64,000 nt of DNA from Antedon mediterranea (GCF_964355755.1 NC_092674.1:5151001-5215000); one strand, 5' to 3'. Positions 45,008-56,340 are shown, numbered from the stretch's first letter. Notes: generated by a model from the letters alone, not told the origin. Numbers and translations are program-made.

Positions 45008-46569
45008 CAGTGGCGTAATGGCTATGAGCGCTCGCTGGCTAAACCCAGGAGCCCCTAAGCAGTGCCTAGAGGAAACAACAGGCATTAAAGTGGAGCTACA
45101 CTCAGACTTTCTCAGCTTATATTATGTTTAAGTATGTTTAATTGAAAGTGATTACATAAAAAAAACCAGGAAAAATACGGAAATATTTTCCAAAAACTCA
45201 TTTCTAAAAAAATCGGTCAGAAAATAGTGTTTTAACAAATTACAGTTTTTCAGTAACTTAGGGGTTATTAGTTTACAATACGTCGCGAAACGCGTTACAC
45301 TTAGCGACTGACGCGTTTTAGTCGCCGGTTCAACGCATTGATGAAATGTCTCCCCTTTGGTAAATTATGTGTCGAAAAATGGGGAATAAATTTTATACAC
45401 ACAATTAATACGATTTGTTTAGGCCTAAGTAATATTTCCGATAAGAATGTCAGTATAATTTACATGTAACCTCATGATTTTCACTGTACAACAACAACAT
45501 AATAATAATCTTATCAGATTGCTTTTAACTTTAAGCTAGGGCTAGGCCTAGCTAAGCCGTCTGCTCAACCAAGCTAGCCTTGAATTTTTGTCTAGAGGCC
45601 TATGTATTCATAGGCATGGTCGTTTCGCCCCATTTATCGTTCCTGGGTTTTCTCGCACATTAAGAATTGTGAAACACACAATCCTATACAGAACAAGAGT
45701 AGTAAAGCGATGTGCAAGCTTAGACCTGACTGAAAAGCAACTATTCAGGCACCCTATCATGGCCCATGGGTAGGCCAAGGTCGGGTGCCAGCAAAACAAA
45801 CTTCACTGCTGTCAGCCTAGCCTAGCTAGAGGCCAAGCAGCAACGGTACATACCTACACTCTAGTAGGCCTAGGCCTAGCTTTATTGAATATATAGCTAC
45901 GTCTTTCTCAAATCTCGTTAAATTTGACATTTTAGTAATAGTCTCATAATCACATTATTACACTGTGAAACATAATAGGGTCATATTCAGAATGTTTTAA
46001 TATACTTTTCGCCCGTCAAAAATAACATCGCGACAAAATAACAGATCGCCAGCACTGCAGTAGTGTGATTATGAAAAATGTCACGTGATCGTACTCCCTA
46101 GCAAAATAAAAAACCCAATTGGACCCGAACGGGGGAAAGTGTCTATTTACGCAAAATTGCGCAATGTATACGTGATAAAAATACCAGAAATAGAAAGATC
46201 TGGAAAAATTACATAAATATACATTTTACATTTTTTTTTTGGTGAAGAAATGAATTTTTTAGGATTATTCAAATATACCCCCCTTTTGCATGTAAAAGAA
46301 TAGGAAATTACAAGGTATCCCCCCAAAACGCAAAAAGGCGTGATTTTCAAGAAAATCGTACTCATTGAAAAAAAATTTCAAAAAAATATGAAGTATAAGG
46401 GATGATATTTTTAAATAATAGTTGAAATGTATGAGAAATAGTAATTTTCTGGGTGGAGCTCCACTTTAAAATATGTTGAAAAGGGCTAAAAACGGCCGAG
46501 GCCTCCAGCGTTGGTGGGCCACTTAGGGTTCATAAACAAGGGGCCTCATGTCTCTACGATAAGCCACTG
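45008..46569. mobile_element. hAT-like MITE split by a TTAA-flanked element
   Basis: Left part 45008-45088 (CAGTGGCGTAATGGCTATGAGCG...) and right part 46466-46569 (AAAATATGTTGAAAAGGGC... GCCACTG) together match 35509-35680. Flanks ATTATTAG and TATATTAG suggest a decayed 8-bp target duplication. Confidence 0.75.
45089..46465. mobile_element. TTAA-target DNA transposon, non-autonomous, 1377 bp
   Basis: Begins AGTGGAGCTACAC and ends GTGGAGCTCCACT (inverted), and is flanked on both sides by TTAA at a site that is a single TTAA in the empty copy (35579). TTAA duplication is the mark of piggyBac-type integration. The interior has no transposase frame. Confidence 0.8.
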
Positions 46570-46839
46570 TATATTAGCAACATTATAACAAGATGTTTAA
46601 TTTTAAAGTATAAATGACATTCGTCAGTATTCATAATATTCAGTCCTACTAAATTTATATTTTGTTGAATTTCATTAGAAAAATACATGAACAGGCGGCC
46701 ATGTAGTTATCGTTTTAAAAATATTAAACTAATTTAATCTCTGTATGAGTCATATTTTATAACAAAAAAGTGTTGCTAAAAACAATAAACATAATTTACA
46801 TTTACAATTGTTTTATTTAGCTTGCAAGGAAATATAATT

Positions 46840-47220
46840 GCTCAGGCCACTCTTCCTTTGGTCTGCCCAAGGCACTCTTCCCTGGTCTTCCAAAGGCACT
46901 CTTTCGTGGTCTGCCCAGGGCACTCTTTCCTGGTCTGCTAAGGGCACTCTTACTTGGTCTGCTCAGGTCACTCTTCCCTGGTCTGCTCAGGTCACTCTTC
47001 CCTGGTCTGCTCAGGTCACTCTTCCCTGGTCTGCCCAGGGCACTCTTCCCTGATCCGCTCAAGGGACTCTTCCTTTGGTCCGATCAGGCAGCTCTTTCCT
47101 AGTCTGCCCAGGACACTCTTTCCTGGTCTGCCCAGGGCACTCTTCTTTTGTCTGATTTAGGCAACTCTTCCCTGATCTGATCAAGGGGCTTTCCATTGGT
47201 CTGCTCAGGACACTTCCTCC
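46840..47220. repeat. 24-bp minisatellite
   Basis: About 15 imperfect copies of CACTCTTCCCTGGTCTGCYC plus AGGG. The period of 24 keeps both strands open for about 80 codons, giving period-8 peptides (SALGRPGK-like or LPWSAQVT-like). No start context, splice sites or relatives support a protein. Confidence 0.88.
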
Positions 47221-47910
47221 TCAAACCAATCAGTTCTTCATTACACAAGAAATGATTGAAAACGATTCTCAATGGCAATTTAGTTACCAGGATTGTGTCC
47301 TCAACGACCACTGTCGCGCCCACTGTCTCTCCCTAAGTCACCATCTCCTCACTCTTCCTCTTTTCCATAACTTTTTACAATAAAGTGAGCTACAACTAAA
47401 TATCCGATTCAATATGTTTTATTAATTTATCCAATACTTCACTTATTTTTTACAAACAAAACCAATACATTGAACTTATCTTACTTAAAAGTTTAAATTA
47501 GTGACCACACTTGACCACTATTTCCGGGTCTGACGAATATTTATCTCACTTTGTACATTTTAAATAATACTTTTTTTAAATAGATAGAAACCACATTGTA
47601 ACCGTTAGTCAACCATAACACCACAGCAATCGGATTATAAATATATAAATACTATGTTTACAATAAATAAATTAGTTTTTAAAACTTAACAATAATAGTC
47701 ATTTAGTAATGCTTGTTTTTGAATAATTTCAATATGAAATGACGAGGTTTTTTTTACAACATTTGAAGTATAACATTAAATGAATTACGGAGTTTTCAAA
47801 TGTGACGCTTATTCCCTGTCAAACGGAAAATGCTAGCTTTGTTTATTAATATGTTATAAATATTATACATTTCTTTTTAATCTAATACATTTTTTTTCCA
47901 TTTAATAAAT

Positions 47911-48080
47911 AAATCAAGTTTTTGGGCGCGTTACAATAATTATATTATTATCAAACAAATATTAAATAATTTCAGTTGGAATGTTTACAAATTTTAAATC
48001 AAGTTTTTGGGCGCGTTACAATATATTATTATAATAGGCCTACAAATATTAACTGATTTCAGTTGGAATGTTTACAAATG
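47911..48080. repeat. Tandem duplication of about 85 bp
   Basis: ATCAAGTTTTTGGGCGCGTT ACAAT and TTTCAGTTGGAATGTTTACA AAT occur twice, the second copy starting at about 47998. Confidence 0.8.
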
Positions 48081-48084
48081 TTAG

Positions 48085-48180
48085 TACTTTAGCTAAGCGG
48101 CAAATTATCCGCCGCTTTTCATTGGTCAAATTACTTGCGTTGCTGGTTATACGTCATAGCGTTGCGCGTACTACTTCTTC
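48085..48180. mobile_element. MITE fragment, GGTTCCCACTAG family, copy 3
   Basis: CCGCTTTTCATTGGTCAAAT TACTTGCGTTGC...ACGTCATAGCGTTGCG keeps the internal part of the family just beyond the 3' end of the beta-trefoil gene. Confidence 0.5.
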
Positions 48181-48186
48181 CCAAGA

Positions 48187-50544
48187 CTAGATTGTGACGT
48201 GTATGAAGAAAACGTTGAGGGAGTCACCCATCTTGTCTTCAATGTCTGAGTCTGTCAACTGGTACAAAGTAATATCATGGGTCGTACGATCGTACCCCAG
48301 ATAATAACCTGTAAAAAGAAAAATATAGAATTGTTGGATGTCAAAAATATCATTAAAACCGAGTCAGTGGGTGAAGATGTAATTCTTGATACTAATATTT
48401 GGAATTCACTCTTGCAGACTTTCTCGTAAATGTACGGTGTAGGAGAGAAACAAATGTTTTCTTAAAACTGTGGAATTATGAAGCGCTGCGGTATTTATAT
48501 GTATTTTTTTCCTTTTTAATTGATATTGTAGAAATTCGAAAATTAGGAAGGCTTACCTGAATTTGTAACCGACTCAAAGTAATAATGGTCAAGGGTCGAA
48601 TCATAATGCCTGTAGAATAATTTGTTGTCCGTTGATTGGAAAAGTTGTGGCTCAGTAGCAACATCCTGTAACAAAAAAAATCAATAAAATTGTCAGTGCC
48701 GATGTAAAATGAAGGAGAGAAAAGTGTCGCATATCTTTTCATTCATTTCATTTTTTATTGTTCCATATAAAATAAATAAACGATCAAGAAAAAGTAAGAA
48801 AAAAAATGGTTAAAACTTAGTTTATGCAGGGAAGAGTTAAATTACAATTTAACTCTTCCCTGGTTTATGTGTGGAATCTCAAATAAGCCAACAAAGGCTT
48901 TAAGGCTGAGATTCCAAAAGACATTACATTGTGCATTGTAACGTACAATTGCTTTCTAAAAAAATATCTATCTCTAATATTTTTTTTATGACGTCATAGT
49001 TCTTAGTTCCCAGAATGCTTCATGAAATAAAAGTTACTCTCCATCTTGATCTCTAAAAGTAGTTGGTCGACATGTCATTTCTTTCGCAACTAATAATTGC
49101 AATATCACAAAAGTACAGTATACGGTAGTACTTCTATTTACGTTATTACTTTTCTGCCACAATCCCATCCTTAAACTGTTTATTAAAATGTTACCAGCTC
49201 GTTAGAATGATAGCATGCATAAGGTTAGGCCTATAGGTAATATACTTACCACCAAAGAAATGGAAGTAGATGAGGGAGCCGACACGTACTTGGACGTGTC
49301 TACGTGCTTGAATGCCACTGCGGTTAGGCTGTTGGCCAAGTCTGTGTACGTGCTCACAAAAAATTTACCTGAAAATAATCGTCAGTATTAAGTTTATGTT
49401 GTGGTCATTCGTATTCATATTCAATATCACAGTATTCTCATTTGTGCACAATTTTGTTTCATGATATTTCCCCCCAGCCCTTCTCCAAACACAAATGATA
49501 TTAGCGCTTCCCCATTAACAGAGGGATCCACGGGTTGAGGCCTACAACAACTGATCAATCATCTTCCATAACCCTCACTATTTTAACCTACCACCATCAT
49601 CTTATTCTCATAATTAATTTAGTCAATCCGTTAGGCCTAATTGTACTTTATGCTAATTACGTCCAAGATAGGGCAAACATTTGACCAATCAAATTAGCCT
49701 TGACTTTGAATTATCGATATGATTCATTCTCGCCATTATTCTTTTTATCAACACCATCTTCCTTTCATCACTAAACATTGTCTAAGATTTGAAAATAAAA
49801 ATAGGAAAATCTTACATTTATCTTCGCTTGTGGTAGCTGTCATTTCAAGAGCATCGTTTTCAACGGCTAGGTATCTCTGGTCGTTGCCATTTGGATAATT
49901 TCGCATGTAGAAATTTTGCCCCTGAGTACTCTGAAGTTCTGCAAACAGACTCTGAGTTATGACTTCTTCGTTGACGAGCGATTCCTGTTGGTCTTTTGAT
50001 TCGTTGTTCTGAAATAGAAGTGTTGTTTCAGTGATTAGGGCTGGCGTACCTTCTGTGACTTGAACGATGTAGGCTTACGCGTGGTTCCCACTAGAACACA
50101 ACGTAACGCAGCGACGTATCGACGCAAAGTGATGTATTGCGTAATCGCAAGTGGGAACCGACGACGCACCTTTGTTGTAATCGCAGGTTTGATTTCACGC
50201 AGGCGGGGGCAAACACAATTATTAGAAGTGCATTTGCTTACGTTGCGTATTGCGTTACGTTGCGTCGCTAGTGGGAACCAAGCTTTAGAGACCTAGGCCA
50301 TAGTTGTATGTTTATTCAGCCTTCTACAAGGGTCTATTACCGTACTTACCTTCATATTTGTGGTATTGAGACATGCGTCTTGATCCCCGATCGGTATATC
50401 ATTGCCGCAGGTTGCTGGTGGACTTTGTAACTTTGCTAAATACTTCTTCACTTGAGAAAAGGAAAACACATTTCCAGATTTGCGGGTTGTGTTGTTGAAT
50501 TCATTAGGCGTGTTGATTTCGTTGGTGTTCGACATCTTTGTATC
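48187..50544 (-). CDS. Leaderless beta-trefoil protein, FGF/IL-1 superfamily-like cytokine candidate
   Basis: Five coding exons join in frame: 50350-50544 (ATG at 50535), 49816-50008, 49250-49368, 48557-48665 and 48187-48308 (stop TAG at 48187). Every intron has GT-AG ends and the product is 242 residues. No signal peptide or membrane segment is visible. Residues 1-80 are polar and look like a leader or propeptide. Residues 83-242 show three related strand blocks, each centred on a Y-hydrophobic core: RYLAVENDALEM then CKFF (about 107-130), KYVSAPSSTSISLV then PQLFQ (153-176), and YYLGYDRTTHDITLYQL then LNVFFIH (204-239). That is the threefold pattern of a beta-trefoil. Block 1 resembles the FGF core (YLAM..GLL...EC.F). 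The C-terminal part, HYYFESV followed by YYL and DITLY, resembles the IL-1 FES signature region, although the Pro and Thr of that signature are absent. Inferred role: a secreted or alarmin-type ligand released without a signal peptide. Alternatives are another beta-trefoil such as a fascin-like or lectin-like domain. The gene model is solid; the family assignment is moderate. Confidence 0.62.
50078..50286. mobile_element. MITE, GGTTCCCACTAG family, long variant (beta-trefoil gene intron 1)
   Basis: GTGGTTCCCACTAGAACACA to CGCTAGTGGGAACCAAGCTTT. It shares an internal GTGATGTATTGCGTAATC and GCAGGCGGGGGCAAACACAA with the copy at 52231, so the two form a subfamily. Confidence 0.85.
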
Positions 50545-51290
50545 CTGCACAATAAATAACACACAATTAATACTTGTGAATAACTTCTGCCACAACAATA
50601 GTAACGTACTGTACCTAGGCCTACAGTATAATATAGTAAACATTAACAAGAAATCGCTCTACCATCCCTAACATTATTCTTCTGCTTCTAAAACTAAAAC
50701 TTTGTAGGTTTACAACATTAATAATAATGAACGAATTAATGAATACCGCATGCCTTGGTTTATGACTGAATATGGGTCTTTTGGCATTTTAACGACTTTT
50801 TAATGACTTTTTAATGATTTGATTTACTGTGTACTTGTATAATATAGCCTATACTATTGTTTTAAATTCTGTTAAATGTTTACTTTGTACGTTGTTTGCA
50901 GAATTATTCAGCCGTTGGCTGCCTTCTCTTTGTACTATTTATGTGTTTTTATGAATAAATACCTACATATAAAAGAAGCCGAAATTAAATAAGATATGCG
51001 TATAAATCTTGAAAATAATCTCGTCTTTTAAAAAGACATTGAATAGAAACCCATATCCAAGCTCATATATAGGCCCATATAAAAACTAATCTCAACCATG
51101 AAAGAATCTACGCTTGAAGTCGGAAGCGCAAATCGAAAGACTTTCGAAAAACAGTTTTCCGAATTGAAATCTCGAAAACGTAGATGCGTAGGTTGCTGTA
51201 CTGGAATCTTGGAGGAAATAGGCCATAGCGCTGAATTGTAAAACAATGTTAGTAAAAATGTTGAAACAATTAATTTAGCTACTTACTGTG

Positions 51291-51360
51291 ATTCGTTACT
51301 TATTACTTTACTTGGGGTTTTTAACTTCAGCGTCTTTAACTTCAGCTTCTTGAGTATGAA
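51291..51360 (-). other. Probable 5' untranslated exon of the beta-trefoil gene
   Basis: Upstream of the coding exons, on the minus strand, a GTAAGT donor lies just after ATCACA near 51290, with no ATG-initiated frame before it. A TATA box sits about 25-30 bases further upstream. The coding exon at 50544 begins directly after an acceptor and has only nine bases before its ATG, so an untranslated leader exon is expected. The 5' boundary (about 51360) is set only by distance from the TATA box. The leader contains a short direct repeat, CTGAAGTTAAA twice. Confidence 0.45.
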
Positions 51361-51380
51361 TTTTCACAAAAATGTGCTGC

Positions 51381-51387
51381 TTTTATA
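51381..51387 (-). promoter_or_regulatory. TATA box of the beta-trefoil gene
   Basis: TATAAAA on the minus strand, inside GCGTATAAAAGCAGC. It lies about 25-30 bases before the inferred transcript start and about 100 bases before the first splice donor. A focused TATA promoter fits an inducible gene better than a housekeeping one; that last step is inference. Confidence 0.5.
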
Positions 51388-51570
51388 CGCTTTAGACATC
51401 CGGAATATGTATGACGAAAGTCTATTTAAAACATGTTGTTATAGCAAGTTCAAACGACCTGTTAGATATGCATTTTGATCTCATTATAAAATGATACATC
51501 CGTTTGACTAACAATACAAATTTTGGCACAAATATTAGTTTAGAGGTCATTCATGCACAAAGTATCAATG

Positions 51571-51690
51571 AAGCTTGACGTACGTTTGATTTGACCAATC
51601 GCAAGTGATAGATTATTCGCATATTCGCTTGTCATTGGTCACTTGCATTTGCGTCTATGTCGTTTCGTTGCGTCTTCAAGCTTGAAGGCC
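51571..51690. mobile_element. MITE, GGTTCCCACTAG family, diverged copy
   Basis: GAAGCTTGACGTACGTTTGA TTTGACCAATCGCAAGTGAT mirrored by TCATTGGTCACTTGCATTTG CG...TTGCGTCTTCAAGCTTG. It lies upstream of the beta-trefoil promoter. Confidence 0.65.
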
Positions 51691-52232
51691 TGTTTTTTAC
51701 TACGAAGATAACGATCGACGATAAATTTATAACCTTGCATTTTTCTTAGATGCAACAAAATAAATTCGAAACGTTTTTATTCTAGAATTATAGAATAACC
51801 ATTTGTGCTGTCTTTAATATAACTAATATTTTTTAAAGTCATGATCAATAAGAACAATAAAATCGTTGTATCGTCAATATATTTCTCTTATCATGACGTA
51901 ATTGTATTGGACGTGTCACATTAAAGCTTGGTTCCCACTAGAACGTAACGCAAGGACGTAAACGCAACGCAAGCGTTTTAACCAATGACAAGCGAAGTTA
52001 TAGACAGTTAGCAATCACAAGCGAATAAGCCATCGCTTGTGATTGGTCAATTCACTTGCGTTGCGTTACGTCCTTGTGTTGCGTCGCTATTGGAACCACG
52101 CTTTATGTTTATCAAAGGCAGTATAGATGGTTATCATAAAGTTCTATGGTTTTAGATTTCTTTTGTTTTATGTAGAAAAAATGCATATTATCTATTTATC
52201 GTCGATAGCGTCCTAGTGTAAATGGGCCTTAA
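51686..52232. mobile_element. MITE with AAGGCCTGTTTTTTAC termini, interrupted
   Basis: Left end AAGGCCTGTTTTTTACTACG with GATAACGATCGACGATAAA; right end TTTATCGTCGATAGCGTCCT AGTGTAAATGGGCCTT (inverted). The complete MITE at 51924-52105 lies inside. Related to the 572-757 element. Confidence 0.65.
51924..52105. mobile_element. MITE, GGTTCCCACTAG family, complete copy
   Basis: TAAAGCTTGGTTCCCACTAG AACGTAACGCAAGGACGTAA to CTATTGGAACCACGCTTTA; CAATGACAAGCGA words mirrored inside. Confidence 0.85.
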
Positions 52233-52452
52233 GTGTGGTTCCCACTAGAACGCAACGCAACGTAACGCAGCGACGTATCGACGCAAAGTGATGTATTGTG
52301 TAATCTCAAGTGGGAACCGACGACGCAACAGTGCTGCAAAAATCGCAGGTTTGATTTCACGCAGGCGGGGGCAAACACAATAATTGGAAGGGCATTTTCT
52401 TACGTTGCGTAGATTGCGTTACGTTGCGTCGCTAGTGGGAACCAAGCTTTAA
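52231..52452. mobile_element. MITE, GGTTCCCACTAG family, long variant
   Basis: Same subfamily as 50078-50286, complete, ending CGCTAGTGGGAACCAAGCTTTA. It abuts the preceding MITE. Confidence 0.85.
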
Positions 52453-52869
52453 CGGCTTCCACTATCCAACATTTTAGTTGACGTAGCGAAATAAAATGTA
52501 TTAAAATCAAATGGCAAACATTGTTCTTTTATATGAATGTTGTAGCATCAATGATGTGTCGTAGAAGTTGATTTAACATAGGATTTAGTCAGGAGGGTGA
52601 GGTTACACCGTGTCCATGAATGCTAGGCCTAAACGGAAAGAGGAAGAGAATTAAGCTATTGTAGGCCTACATCCGTTTATGTAGACCTATTGGCTACACA
52701 ATTACACACAGGGCTACATTAAGTGAAAGTTTCTATACCAAACTTAGAAATCTCTCTCTTCAGAAAAAAAAAATACGTGAGCCTTTAATGATAATGATTT
52801 CTTTTAAAGTGATCTAGACCTACGGTAATACAAACTAAAAACATAATTTTCTTTCCAACAAAGAGGCTA

Positions 52870-53490
52870 CTGATAGTGATTTACTTTTTCAAAAGTCTGA
52901 ATATACTGCCACTAGGGGTATTATTCTTAGTCTACATGATCTATTTACAACACAAATTGCTTCCTTTATTTTTCAATTCTTTAATACCAAACTCCCTGTG
53001 ACAATGTCTAATCTATTAAGTCATCATACAAAATCACACAAGTACTATTTACGTATCGACAATAAATTTCAGCATCTTGAAGTACCTCCTTTTAGACTGA
53101 AAATTTCCGAATATTTTGTTTCTGTTTCAGGACCGCGAATCTGGAATGATCTTGATGATAAACTAAAGCATTTTAAATCTCTTTATACTTTTCGTAAAAA
53201 TTTTAAATAATATCTTATTTCTTTATACTAATTTTAATATTATGATTGTAGTACACTGAAAGTATTTTTATTTCATCATTTTTGTTTTTATTTATTATTT
53301 TATGTAGTAAATTGTATTAGTTTAAATGTATGTATATTGTTTCTGGGGTCTTTCTCGAGACAAGAAACTTGTTTTCTTCTAGAGAAGACCCCAAATGATG
53401 GCTTATTGCTATGTTTTCATTTATGTACACACCTATAATTATATTATTGTATAATGCCATTGTTGAATAAATAAATGTTTTTTGAACTTT
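52870..53490 (+). pseudogene. 3' end of a CR1/L2-like LINE
   Basis: The frame from about 52935 reads DLFTTQIASFIFQFFNTKLP, then SHHTKSHKYYLRIDNKF, FRLKISEYFVSVSGPRIWND and SLYTFRKNFK: the usual C-terminal RT tail (GP.IWN.L..S...F...). 3' sequence ends GTTGAATAAATAAATG, a LINE-type tail. Confidence 0.7.
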
Positions 53491-53548
53491 GAACTTTGGG
53501 TCATAAATTGTAAAGGAATAATGCTCGATTAAATTGCCGTAGTCATTT

Positions 53549-53702
53549 TTTTACCCAACGAGTCGTAAATTCATGGAACGCTCTCCCTGCCAGTACAGTA
53601 GAAGTTGACACTACCATACTATTTAAAAGACAATTTCAGAAGACGAGGGAGGCTAGAGGGCCACGACCGGCCCACCAGCCTCTTACACCACTCATTTAGA
53701 GT
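53549..53702 (+). pseudogene. Second LINE C-terminal fragment
   Basis: Translation FFTQRVVNSWNALPASTVE, then TILFKRQFQKTR: the conserved R.V..WN.LP...V......FK..L of CR1-like LINEs. Different family from the preceding fragment. Confidence 0.65.
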
Positions 53703-53727
53703 GGTGTACGGTGAGTTAATAAGGCCT

Positions 53728-53806
53728 CAGTAGTGATATGACATCATCATGTATGGGCACATCACTTTTTTTTTCACATAAAGTTTGATAGTGTAGACAG
53801 AGCTTT
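53728..53806. mobile_element. Half MITE, CTGTCTACACTATCAAACT family
   Basis: Right half only: AGTGATATGACATCATCATG to GTTTGATAGTGTAGACAGAGCTTTAG. Part of a larger duplicate shared with 56850-57050. Confidence 0.75.
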
Positions 53807-53864
53807 AGATATATTGTTCCCATCATGTAACGAGGCCATATACATGGCTGCAGTCGCGTGCTCA

Positions 53865-53926
53865 AGTTAGTGTTTACCGGCCGACCAACCGACATAGTGA
53901 GTTGTAGAGTCGCGTTACACGCGACT
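53865..53926. mobile_element. Short AGTCGCGTG-ended element
   Basis: AGTCGCGTGCTC at the left, CGACATAGTGAGTTGTAGAG inside, CACGCGACT at the right. A reduced relative of the repeats at 5541 and 6207. Confidence 0.6.
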
Positions 53927-54197
53927 AAAAATAATAAAAATGTTGAATCAGGGAGATTTTACATCTCCCTTGTTGAATAGGCAAATGTAATGTTACATTT
54001 GGTAATATATTAGTATTCACATGTTATGCTTGTTTTAAGGCTGCACTGAAAACTCACATTTTAACTATTTTTTCTCTTAGTTTTCCGCTTTTTATTTCTA
54101 AAGCGCATTGAGGCTTTGCATTATGCGTTAATAAAGCCTCATTTATTATTATTACTGTATTACCATCCGTCAATCAGCAACATTCAATTCTTTGATG

Positions 54198-54385
54198 TAG
54201 TGTCTCCCTGAACAAATAATTTTTTGTTTGAATATGCCATTTTAATGACACATAATAGTTATCCACTTTGAACAAAAAATGAATCGAAAGAAAAATGTAT
54301 TTACCTAAAAAAAATGTATTTAAAGAAAAAAATACTCAAATTGGCTGCCAGCCAATGTAATGGGTTTTTGGTTGAACTTGTTTTT
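54198..54385. mobile_element. MITE fragment, TTAAAGATGTATTGTCCCCC family
   Basis: TGTCTCCCTGAACAAATAAT...GAATATGCCATTTTAATGAC AC...TAGTTATCCACTTTGAAC...GGCTGCCAGCCAATG. Ends are lost. Confidence 0.65.
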
Positions 54386-54699
54386 ACATACATCCACTGT
54401 TTTAATTTTTTTCACGCTGCTGTATTAGCCAGCTACGTCCAAGAGGACTATTCATTCAGAAGCTGAAAGCAAGCAGTTTTATAGTTCTAGAAACCGACAT
54501 TTTTGTTTTTTTTGTAAACTAAGACACATCATGCTAAAATTACAAATCCCAAAGCATTTCGGGTATTTACAATGAGTCCATTTGACTGTCAATCTAGATA
54601 TAATACTGTAATTCGCTGTCAGATAATCATTGAATTATTATCTAAACAGTCCATTCAAGTTTTTATTTGTAATAGGATACTTCACACTTGATGAAGTGA

Positions 54700-56340
54700 C
54701 ACCAGACTTGACCTTAGCAATAAAATAAACTAAAGTGACAGAAATTGCTTTGCGACAAGAAAATCCTAATAGTTCACAGGAGAAGAGTTTTCAACCAGTG
54801 TGTGCTCCCTAAAATGACTTATGGTTGTGAAACTTGGACAACAACAACATTTTTGGAACAAAAACTAACCACTGCACAAAGAGCTATGGAAAGGCAGAAA
54901 CACAGTAGTAAGGAAATTGATTTAAGTCAAAGATAAAAGAAGCAAAATGGCGTTGGGCGGGACGCGATTTTTTTTTTCGTACATAAGTTGGGGACCCCCT
55001 CATGAAACGTCACAAAATAAACATGAATAATTCATCAGTTAAATTTTCTTGTTCCGTGTGCACCCAAGCGTATAGCAACAAGAAGTGATTACACAAGTTT
55101 CTAGGCCTATCTCCGCTGTTGAAGAATAGCGGCGTTTTGTGTGGATTGTCGAAATAATCGGCCTTTAGTTTATGGTGTTTTTAATATAATTTATTACTAA
55201 AGAATTACGTGTTAAAATTATAGTTTCTATTAATACTATTAGGCCTAATTATTAGTCTCTAAACCCATGTCTATTCTAGTAGTAGCTGTGTGGATGTGTG
55301 TGACGTGTGTGTGTGTTAGGTATGACCAAAGATAGTTACACTATCTTTGGTATGACACAATCCGAGTAATAAGTCAGCAAAATTAAACAATAAACATTAC
55401 ACAAAAATACATTTTTTATTCTCGTGGGTCAAATCTTCCCATCTCATGTGTTCATATACGCGCATTTTTAAAGTTCCTTTGAGTACATTGCATATTGTTT
55501 GATAATTGATAGCAGAATTAAAAAAATACAGTACACAAATTATACACATTCTTTATTCTTGTGGGTCTAAGCTTTCTTTGGGCTATGTCCAAGAACGCTT
55601 GGGTGCACACGGAACAACAACTGCGATACGATTCTTTCTACAATAATAGGCCTAGGATTCTAGGTCAATTCACGTGATTGCCTTCGCGCACTCTTCTTCA
55701 CACACACCACTATGCAAAATGTGTCGAGGCTAATCGACAGCTAGGCAAAACATTAAAATAAGTAGTAATTGGACATAGCCCAAAGACACAAGTCACACAC
55801 ACCGTACCCACACAGCTACTACTAGAATATACAGGGGTTTAGAGACTAGTAATTAGGCCTAATAGTATCAATAAAAACTATAATTTTAACACGTAATTCT
55901 TTAGTAATAAACTATATTAAAAACACCATAAACTAAAGGCTGATTATTTCGACAATCCACACAAAACTCCGTGTAACTTGTGTAATCACTTCTTGTTGCT
56001 ATACGCTTTGGGTGCACACGGAACAAGAAAATTTAACTGATGAATTATTCATGTTTATTTTGTGACGTTTCATGATGGGGTCTCCAACTTATGTACGAAA
56101 AAAAAATCGCGGGCGGGACACCTTGCAAGAAGGGATGACAACAGGTGGACAAAACGTATGACAGACTGACAACCAAGAACCGGCACAAGAAAAAGGGGAA
56201 GGCAAAAACGGCGATGGAGGGATGACATTACAAAGTATGCAGGCCCCACGTGGGCGAGGATAGCACAGAACAGATGGGATTGGCCGAAGCATGAGGAGGG
56301 CTACATACGACAGGGGATGATACAGCTAAACTGAACTGAA
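54700..56340 (+). mobile_element. LINE C-terminal fragment (RTE-like) split by a foldback element
   Basis: 54745-54935 encodes RVFNQCVLPKMTYGCETWTT and LEQKLTTAQRAMER. The reading then resumes beyond the insertion at about 56105: AGHLARRDDNRWTKRMTDWQ, RGRQKRRWRDDI. Both parts match the C-terminal region of endonuclease-reverse transcriptase LINEs in the expected order. Confidence 0.75.
54963..56110. mobile_element. Mutator-like foldback, 1.15 kb, long inverted termini
   Basis: Termini GCGATTTTTTTTTCGTACAT AAGTTGGGGACC and GGTCTCCAACTTATGTACGA AAAAAAAATCGC. Arms match inward for several hundred bases, for example CCGTGTGCACCCAAGCGTAT with ATACGCTTTGGGTGCACACGG. The 9-bp word GGGCGGGAC flanks both ends as a target duplication. 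No transposase. Confidence 0.85.

Noticed and set aside
46817-47062. Open frames on both strands with eight-residue repeats
   Set aside because: They follow the 24-bp minisatellite and have no start context, splice sites or family match.
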